Positions 1 to 3,514 of a stretch of 6,216 nt of DNA are shown here, piece by piece. This DNA is from Nitrospirota bacterium (GTDB lineage: Bacteria > Nitrospirota > Thermodesulfovibrionia > Thermodesulfovibrionales > JdFR-88). The translations under genes were made by a program, and so were the position numbers. How positions within the stretch are numbered: position 1 is the stretch's first letter; each line of letters opens with the position of its first letter. The stretch is from the NCBI GenBank assembly GCA_021819985.1, contig JAKAEG010000199.1:1-6216 (forward strand), in the 5' to 3' direction. The notes under the pieces are model-generated. The model did not search any database, was not told the DNA's origin, and saw only the letters and a program-made list of their open reading frames with translations.

Positions 1-83
1 GGGGCGCTAACGCCATTACCGCCCTGCGCTGCGTTATCAAATCCGGCCGCTTCGAGGACTATTGGGGGTCCCGTGCAGCCTGA
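1..83 (+). CDS. Transposase C-terminus (partial, ISKra4-like)
   Basis: The reading frame starting at base 3 is open from the window edge to a TGA at 81-83 and encodes 26 residues. They begin GANAITALRC, continue through SGRFEDYW and end SRAA. From memory this resembles the extreme C-terminus of ISKra4-family DDE transposases, which end in a GANAIxALR...GRFEdfW pattern. The 5' part of the gene lies outside the window. The context supports a mobile element: 13 bp after its stop, a leftward radical SAM gene stops abruptly inside its fold, as expected if this element had inserted there. The transposase would catalyse cut-and-paste or copy movement of the element. The family assignment rests on a short tail only, so a different IS family is possible; that it is the 3' end of a real gene is more secure. 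Confidence 0.5.
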   Translation, partial: GANAITALRCVIKSGRFEDYWGSRAA

Positions 84-111
84 TCCGCCCCACATTCATG
101 ACGCAGACCCC
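1..111 (+). mobile_element. Right end of an insertion sequence (partial)
   Basis: The element covers the transposase tail and a non-coding end up to about base 111. The boundary is inferred from the neighbouring radical SAM protein, whose homology stops after Tyr-Met-Gln and is followed by four unrelated residues read from the element. An inverted repeat GGGGTC (65-70) / GACCCC (106-111) lies in this terminal stretch, and the outer copy would be the tip of the terminal inverted repeat. The left end and any target-site duplication are off-window, so the exact edge is uncertain by several bases. Confidence 0.5.
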
Positions 112-788
112 TGCATGTAGTCGTCGAGCTTGTCTTCTTTGAGGAGATAATTTTTGAACCTGGAAATTGGTGAGTTTACGATCGTTATCAAGCTATCGAA
201 AGAAACCTCATGCATTTCCTTAAGCATCTGCCGGTACTCTTTTTCCACCTGCGCCTGGGCCGGTGGGAGGTAATCGCCAAAGGGGTTATAAACGAGGTCA
301 AGGGCCAGTCTGCCCGTCCCATAACCGATGGAGTTCAGTTTCTTAAGCACATTCATCGTCTTTTTGAAGACGCCTTTTCCCCTTTGCCCGTCAGTGAGGT
401 CTTCAAAAGCAGAAGGCAGGGAGGCGATCAGCTTGACCCCGCGCCTTTCATACAAATCAAGGAAGCGGGCGTATTCGGGCTGATCGAGCACGGTAAGGCT
501 GGTTCTGACAGCTATTTTTTTGCCCTGTCTGCCAAGGCCTTCTATGAATGTGGCAAGGTTGGGATTAAGTTCGGGCGTGCCCCCGGTAAACTCGATATTT
601 TCTACCTCCAACGTAGAGAGTTTATCGAGTAGGCTGACAGCGGTATGGCGGTCCATATTCCTGGTCCCCTGGGGGGAAGCGCCTATGTGGCAATGCGCAC
701 ATTTCTGGTTGCACCTGTTGCCAAGATTTATTTGAACGGTATCCGTTTTTATTTTTTTGATTGCCTTGTCTTTCCAGAATGTATCCAT
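96..788 (-). CDS. arsS: ArsS-like radical SAM protein, C-terminally truncated by an IS
   Basis: This encodes a 230-residue radical SAM enzyme fragment. The CX3CX2C motif binding the [4Fe-4S] cluster and S-adenosylmethionine is C26-C30-C33 (CNQKCAHCH). It is followed by the TGGTPELNPN segment and the LVYNPFGDYLPP stretch, both characteristic of the ArsS/TIGR04167 family (radical SAM plus Cys-rich DUF3641 C-terminus; arsenosugar biosynthesis in characterised cases). Family members are about 310-330 residues. Here homology ends near residue 226 (DDYMQ) and the last residues (GSAS) are encoded by the IS end, so the Cys-rich C-terminal domain is missing and the product is probably inactive. The ATG is preceded by a GGGGAGGGAT Shine-Dalgarno that overlaps the stop of the upstream TetR gene; 9 bp separate the genes, so they form an operon. 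The arsS name follows family resemblance. No arsM or other arsenic gene is visible here, so the substrate is not certain. Confidence 0.8.
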   Translation of the reverse strand: MDTFWKDKAIKKIKTDTVQINLGNRCNQKCAHCHIGASPQGTRNMDRHTAVSLLDKLSTLEVENIEFTGGTPELNPNLATFIEGLGRQGKKIAVRTSLTVLDQPEYARFLDLYERRGVKLIASLPSAFEDLTDGQRGKGVFKKTMNVLKKLNSIGYGTGRLALDLVYNPFGDYLPPAQAQVEKEYRQMLKEMHEVSFDSLITIVNSPISRFKNYLLKEDKLDDYMQGSAS

Positions 789-797
789 TATTGCTAT

Positions 798-1391
798 CTA
801 TCCCTCCCCATTTAACCCGGTGATTGATCTCAAAAAAGAAAGACAGTCCGCAAGAGGCCTTTCGTCTTTTTCAAGCCTGGAAAGCATTATGCCTCCCTCG
901 ATGCTCATGACGATCTGCCTTGCCAGTATATCAGGCGCAATATTTTTTTTTATTTGTGCTTCCAGTTGAGCGTCCTCAATGACTCTTTGCAGCCTGGCAA
1001 TCCACTCATCAAAAACATTCCTGATAAAAGCCGCTATCTTTTTGTTGCTGTCGCCCATCTCCAGGGCGATGTTGCCAAATATTCAGCCGCCTACGACACG
1101 ATTGTGCCTGTGTTTTAAAATGGCCTGGTTAAAGAAATTATCAAGGCGCTCCGCCGGGGTATTTCCAGTCAAAGAAGAATCGAGGAATACCAGAAAATCC
1201 GCCCTGGCCTTCTCCAAAACTGAAAGCATCAGGGCTTCCTTTCCCGGAAAGTGGAAATACAGACCGCCCTTCTTGATACCAGCCGCCGATACCAGGTCGC
1301 TGATACTTGTGGCCTCGATCCCCTTTTTATTAATGAGTCGGCTTGCCTTCTCTATGATTCTTTCCTTTGTCAGTTCGCCTTTTTTCTTCAT
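798..1391 (-). CDS. TetR/AcrR-family regulator, putative selenoprotein (in-frame TGA at codon 103)
   Basis: When TGA at 1083-1085 is read through, this is a 197-residue TetR/AcrR repressor of normal family length. Residues 8-54 form the DNA-binding domain, with the helix-turn-helix ending in the typical GGLYFHFPGKEAL. The C-terminal part is the ligand-sensing dimer domain. The TGA falls in VVGG-U-IFGNIALE. Related TetR proteins have Cys there (GGCLxGNxAxE), and homology continues in the same frame with no indel, so this is not a frameshift. A hairpin at 1051-1069 fits a bacterial SECIS element, so I infer selenocysteine insertion (SelB/SelC pathway). By eye the position matches Cys106 of NemR, the redox-sensing residue. 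The start is ATG at 1389-1391, with a weak GGGTGGT ribosome site and a good promoter upstream. It is followed 9 bp later by the ArsS-like gene. The alternative is a nonsense mutation or sequencing error; translation from Met at 1058 alone would give no DNA-binding domain. Confidence 0.82.
1051..1069 (-). promoter_or_regulatory. Putative bacterial SECIS hairpin
   Basis: In the mRNA, UCGCCC (1069 to 1064) pairs perfectly with GGGCGA (1056 to 1051) around a 7-nt loop UGGAGAU. The stem begins 14 nt after the UGA and the loop begins at nt 20. Bacterial SECIS elements are known to lie inside the coding region just 3' of UGA, with a short apical loop carrying G in its first two positions, about 16-37 nt from the codon. 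All these conditions are met. SelB binding is inferred. Confidence 0.65.
1083..1085 (-). other. In-frame UGA, putative selenocysteine codon
   Basis: This is codon 103 of the TetR gene. The flanking codons on both sides encode conserved family sequence in one uninterrupted frame (upstream GTC GTA GGC GGC, downstream ATA TTT GGC AAC), so only this codon departs from the family, which has Cys (TGC/TGT) here. A Cys-to-UGA replacement is the standard pattern for bacterial selenoproteins. Confidence 0.72.
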
Positions 1392-1408
1392 AGACCACCC
1401 ATTGAAGA

Positions 1409-1436
1409 ATTATACCGGACGGTCTTTTTTTTGCAA
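1409..1436 (-). promoter_or_regulatory. Promoter of the TetR-arsS operon
   Basis: On the minus strand, a -35 element TTGCAA (1436-1431) is followed after 16 bp by a perfect -10 TATAAT (1414-1409). The -10 ends 17 bp before the TetR start codon, giving a very short leader. A palindromic operator candidate overlaps the spacer and -10, suggesting autorepression. Confidence 0.6.
1411..1426. promoter_or_regulatory. Putative TetR operator, site 1
   Basis: The core ACCGGACGGT (1414-1423) is an inverted repeat ACCG/CGGT with a 2-bp centre. It lies between the -35 and -10 of the TetR promoter and overlaps the -10. In the minus-strand reading, AAGACC-N4-GGTATA matches 10 of 12 positions of the NemR-box half-sites as I remember them (TAGACC-N4-GGTCTA). 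An additional exact half-site TAGACC occurs at 1391-1396, next to the start codon. Binding is inferred. Confidence 0.5.
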
Positions 1437-1494
1437 TATAAATTTTTAGAAATTGCGATCAGACATTCCCTTTTAAATTCACCTTTGAAAATAA

Positions 1495-1510
1495 TTGACC
1501 GAACGCTCAT
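1495..1510. promoter_or_regulatory. Putative TetR operator, site 2, overlapping a rightward -35
   Basis: The core ACCGAACGCT (1498-1507), with flanks TGA and TCA, forms an imperfect palindrome. Aligned to site 1, 14 of 17 bases agree (ACCG-ACG-TC followed by T-rich sequence). The adjoining TTGACC (1495-1500) could be a -35 for the rightward cytochrome gene, with a weak -10 TAATTG at 1517-1522 (16-bp spacer). If real, the TetR protein would control both divergent genes. Confidence 0.35.
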
Positions 1511-1586
1511 TTTTACTAATTGCAATTACTTCCCTCTTTGATGCACTTAAAACCAAATCCTGCATGCTTCACAAAAAAAATTAAAA

Positions 1587-1593
1587 AGGAGGG
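1587..1593 (+). promoter_or_regulatory. Ribosome binding site of the cytochrome fusion gene
   Basis: AGGAGGG lies 8 bp before the ATG at 1602 and fixes the start. It confirms the original cytochrome translation signal is intact although the 3' half of the gene has been exchanged. Confidence 0.7.
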
Positions 1594-1601
1594 AAAACAG
1601 A

Positions 1602-2030
1602 ATGGAACTGGTTCAAACGGCTGTACTGTCTTTGGCAATCATAGGGCTTGCCGCTTCAACGGGATTTGCAGCCAGCAGCGTGGCGAAGGGGAAAAAGCTT
1701 TTTAGCGACACCAAACTTGGCACAAACGGCATGTCATGCAGTTCGTGCCATCCGGATGGAAAGGGCCTCGAAAAGGCCGGACTTCACGGCAGACAGGAAT
1801 GGACCAACCCGGGGAGCACGTGGCTGAATCTTGAGGATACGAATAACGTGTGCATCATGATGGCATTGAAGGGCAAAAACATCTTACCCCACGGTTTTCT
1901 TTCGCTGGATTTATCTTTGATTATCTCTTTGCTCTTTGTGGGCGCGATGCTTGCATTTATAGGGACTCTTCTGTCCTTCCTGAGGGAAATTCTGGTTGCC
2001 GTAAAGGCAATGCGGACTCGACGGCCATAG
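1602..2030 (+). CDS. Chimeric protein: cytochrome c N-terminus fused to DUF2721-like C-terminus
   Basis: The 142-residue product has a signal peptide (1-23, ending GFA; unusual in lacking a Lys/Arg N-region), then a class I-like monohaem cytochrome segment with haem motif C46-SS-C49-H50. The cytochrome segment continues through GRQEWTNPGSTWLNLEDTN to ALKGK at about residue 92. In relatives the final helix of a roughly 100-residue periplasmic cytochrome follows. Here the sequence changes to FLSLDLSL...LLSFLREI, a membrane helix (about 101-127) with the FLREI signature typical of the end of DUF2721 membrane proteins. I infer an in-frame deletion that joined two neighbouring genes near base 1878. 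The product could still be a membrane-anchored haem protein, but the terminal cytochrome helix and probably the distal haem ligand are lost. A strong ribosome site AGGAGGG (1587-1593) lies 8 bp before the ATG. It may be a degraded gene or an assembly chimera. Confidence 0.72.
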   Translation: MELVQTAVLSLAIIGLAASTGFAASSVAKGKKLFSDTKLGTNGMSCSSCHPDGKGLEKAGLHGRQEWTNPGSTWLNLEDTNNVCIMMALKGKNILPHGFLSLDLSLIISLLFVGAMLAFIGTLLSFLREILVAVKAMRTRRP

Positions 2031-2063
2031 AAAAAGAGTTTCAGTTTCCGGGCGGCGATTGCC

Positions 2064-2318
2064 TCATGAAATATCCTTTTTCATCCGGTCAAAGTCCTCC
2101 TTGCTGATTTCCCCGCGAGCGTACCGTTTTTTTAAAACATCGAGGGCGGTTTCTCCGCGAGAGATTTCACCGCCATGTTCCCCCTCGATCCTTCCCACAC
2201 GCTTTATGATCCAAACAATAAGCAGTATCAACCCGGCCAACAGAATGACCCAGACAAGAAAGTGCAGGACCATCCAAAGACCGCCTCCGTATGGCCCGCC
2301 CATCATTGGACCCGGCAT
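2064..2318 (-). CDS. Small SHOCT-domain membrane protein
   Basis: An 84-residue protein. It has a short Gly/Pro/Met-rich N-terminus (MPGPMMGGPYGGG), one strongly hydrophobic transmembrane helix (about 15-38), a charged linker, and a C-terminal SHOCT domain (about 56-83: ALDVLKKRYARGEISKEDFDRMKKD). SHOCT is a short helical module usually at protein ends and thought to mediate oligomerisation or membrane-protein assembly; the exact role of these stand-alone TM-SHOCT proteins is unknown. A perfect GGAGGTG ribosome site (2324-2330) lies 5 bp before the ATG, and a recognisable promoter lies further upstream. It is convergent with the cytochrome fusion gene (33 bp apart, no clear terminator between). 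The gene appears intact. Confidence 0.85.
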   Translation of the reverse strand: MPGPMMGGPYGGGLWMVLHFLVWVILLAGLILLIVWIIKRVGRIEGEHGGEISRGETALDVLKKRYARGEISKEDFDRMKKDIS

Positions 2319-2344
2319 AGCAGCACCTCCTTTTAAAAAGCTCT

Positions 2345-2385
2345 CATCACTTCCGATTAAAGGATATCAGGGAACCGAAGTGATG
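2345..2385. repeat. 9-bp inverted repeat around the SHOCT promoter
   Basis: CATCACTTC (2345-2353) and GAAGTGATG (2377-2385) are perfect inverted copies separated by 23 bp. One arm reaches the edge of the -35 box and the other lies at the expected transcription start, flanking the -10. It could be a two-arm operator; there is no T-run, so a terminator is unlikely. Confidence 0.5.
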
Positions 2386-2389
2386 TTAA
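2361..2389 (-). promoter_or_regulatory. Promoter of the SHOCT gene
   Basis: On the minus strand, TTAACA (2389-2384) is followed after 17 bp by TATCCT (2366-2361). These match 5 and 4 of 6 consensus positions. The start point would fall near 2353, about 35 bp before the ATG. Confidence 0.45.
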
Positions 2390-2458
2390 TAAGAAATGAG
2401 CCCAATCTGGTCCCGGTCTGCCTCATGCCATAACCAGTTTCCGCATTTCAGAATGATT

Positions 2459-2488
2459 TTGTCTCTTTAAAAGACTATTTGATATTAT
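2459..2488 (+). promoter_or_regulatory. Promoter of the HPP-like gene, possibly giving a leaderless mRNA
   Basis: TTGTCT (2459-2464) is separated by 18 bp from TATTAT (2483-2488). The -10 ends only 5 bp before the ATG at 2494, and no Shine-Dalgarno precedes that ATG. An imperfect palindrome GTCTCTTTAAAAGAC (2461-2475) overlaps the -35 and spacer. Confidence 0.4.
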
Positions 2489-2493
2489 AGACA

Positions 2494-3435
2494 ATGAGAA
2501 AGCGGACACAGCTCATGGCCATACTGATTGTCGTGCTCATGGTAGCCGTTGCGGCTTATACCGCCCAAAAAGAAATGATCTTTCCCGAGGTTGCGGCCCT
2601 CGCCTTTGGGGCGTGGGTGATGGAAGTGACTCCGTGGAAGGGCGCAAAACTCAATTTATGGCTGTCTCCCACAGTTGCGGCCCTGACCGGATTGTTAATT
2701 GTACGGTTTTTCCCTTATTCGCCTTACCTCATGATCGCGGCGTCTTTCGTCCTTGTTGCTTTGCAGTTATCGCTGATGCGCTCGTCAGTGATGCCGTCGA
2801 TTTCCGCGGCTATCCTGCCCATTATCCTGCATTGCAACAGTTGGTACTATCCCCTGAGCGTTTGCGCACTTACGGGCATAATAGCAGCCGGACATTATTG
2901 GACGGAGCGCTTTGGCTGGAGGGTACATAGCGCGGAGCCATGCTGTGAGGATATCATGTGCAGGGTCAATGTTTCCTCCGGGTTTATTCATTGGGGCAAG
3001 CTGTTTGCAGTTGTGCTTGTGGTTGCGGCGGTTGCCGTGAAAACCAACTGGTTATTCCTCATCGCCCCGCCTTTGATAGTCGCCTTTGCCGAATTATCAA
3101 AACCGGATTGTTCAATACGAAAAAACCCGGTGAAAGTCTTTCTGTTGCTTTCATTAGCGGCCTTCTCCGGGGTGTTTTGGCTATATCTTATAAATCACGT
3201 AATGCTCTGGCCAATCTGGATTCCCGCCGCCCTGTCCGTCCTGTCGGTTTTTCTTTTATATCATTTGCTTAATTTACATTTTCCGCCCGCTGCCGCTATA
3301 GCCCTGCTGCCTTTAATCATTCAGGAGAAGAGTTTGTGGGTATATCCTTTGAGTGTCTTATTGGGCAGCGCGGTTTTCATAACGATAAGCGCAGTATGGT
3401 TTGGCAAGCAAGAAATTATTGGTGTTAAAATTTAG
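2494..3435 (+). CDS. HPP-like integral membrane protein with internal duplication
   Basis: A 313-residue polytopic membrane protein with about nine or ten hydrophobic segments. It contains two related halves offset by about 163 residues. In the first, FPEVAALAFGAW (30-41) and PSISAAILPIIL...YPLSV (101-123); in the second, APPLIVAFAEL (191-201) and PPAAAIALLPLII...YPLSV (264-288). The P-x4-A-x-LP...YPLSV pattern recalls the HPP family (named for its His-Pro-Pro motif; one cyanobacterial/plastid member is linked to nitrite transport). Here the strict His-Pro-Pro reads Phe-Pro-Pro, so I call it HPP-like only; the substrate is unknown. The loop between the halves carries a CCEDIMC cluster (C150, C151, C156). 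The ATG at 2494 has no ribosome site but lies just after a promoter; Met8 at 2515 is an alternative start. The kinase gene follows after 78 bp in the same direction. Confidence 0.62.
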   Translation: MRKRTQLMAILIVVLMVAVAAYTAQKEMIFPEVAALAFGAWVMEVTPWKGAKLNLWLSPTVAALTGLLIVRFFPYSPYLMIAASFVLVALQLSLMRSSVMPSISAAILPIILHCNSWYYPLSVCALTGIIAAGHYWTERFGWRVHSAEPCCEDIMCRVNVSSGFIHWGKLFAVVLVVAAVAVKTNWLFLIAPPLIVAFAELSKPDCSIRKNPVKVFLLLSLAAFSGVFWLYLINHVMLWPIWIPAALSVLSVFLLYHLLNLHFPPAAAIALLPLIIQEKSLWVYPLSVLLGSAVFITISAVWFGKQEIIGVKI

Positions 3436-3449
3436 ATAGCCGGACACTT

Positions 3450-3474
3450 TAAAAAAATTTTCCTTTTTTTTAAA
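3450..3474 (+). repeat. AT-only inverted repeat between the HPP-like and kinase genes
   Basis: A stretch of T/A symmetry (TTTAAAAAAA, then TTTTCC, then TTTTTTTTAAA) follows the HPP-like stop. It can fold into an A-T-only hairpin or act as a curved A-tract. With no G-C pairs it is a poor intrinsic terminator, so the kinase may be partly co-transcribed with the upstream gene. Confidence 0.3.
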
Positions 3475-3482
3475 CTCTGATG

Positions 3483-3514
3483 AAGGAGGCCCCGGCAGGG
3501 TGTTGATTGACTGA
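3483..3514 (+). promoter_or_regulatory. Displaced ribosome site and possible 4-codon leader ahead of the kinase
   Basis: AAGGAGG (3483-3489) is 24 bp from the kinase ATG, too far for direct use. At good spacing (10 bp) it precedes GTG at 3500. That GTG would open a four-codon frame (V L I D) ending in TGA at 3512-3514, which overlaps the kinase ATG as TGATG. This would couple kinase translation to a mini-leader. A weaker GCAGGG (3495-3500) could instead serve the ATG directly. Confidence 0.3.

Noticed and set aside
210..632. 140-residue rightward open frame
   Set aside because: It lies antisense to the well-supported radical SAM gene and shows only complement-strand composition.
798..1058. 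Separate small gene starting at Met 1058
   Set aside because: It is the same frame as the upstream TetR piece, encodes only the C-terminal half of a TetR fold, and its Met lies inside the hairpin with no proper ribosome site. One gene with an internal UGA explains it better.
1083..1391. Frameshifted TetR pseudogene
   Set aside because: The two halves are in one frame with no gap or overlap in the homology, so no frameshift exists. Only a single TGA codon is unusual.
979..1449. 156-residue rightward open frame
   Set aside because: It is antisense to the TetR gene, contains no recognisable family pattern, and has no ribosome site.
2059..2433. 124-residue rightward open frame over the SHOCT gene
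   Set aside because: The opposite-strand SHOCT protein has a perfect ribosome site, promoter and domain; this frame is its shadow.
3450..3474. AT-only hairpin as intrinsic terminator of the HPP-like gene
   Set aside because: It has no G-C pairs, so a stable terminator hairpin is unlikely; kept only as a repeat.
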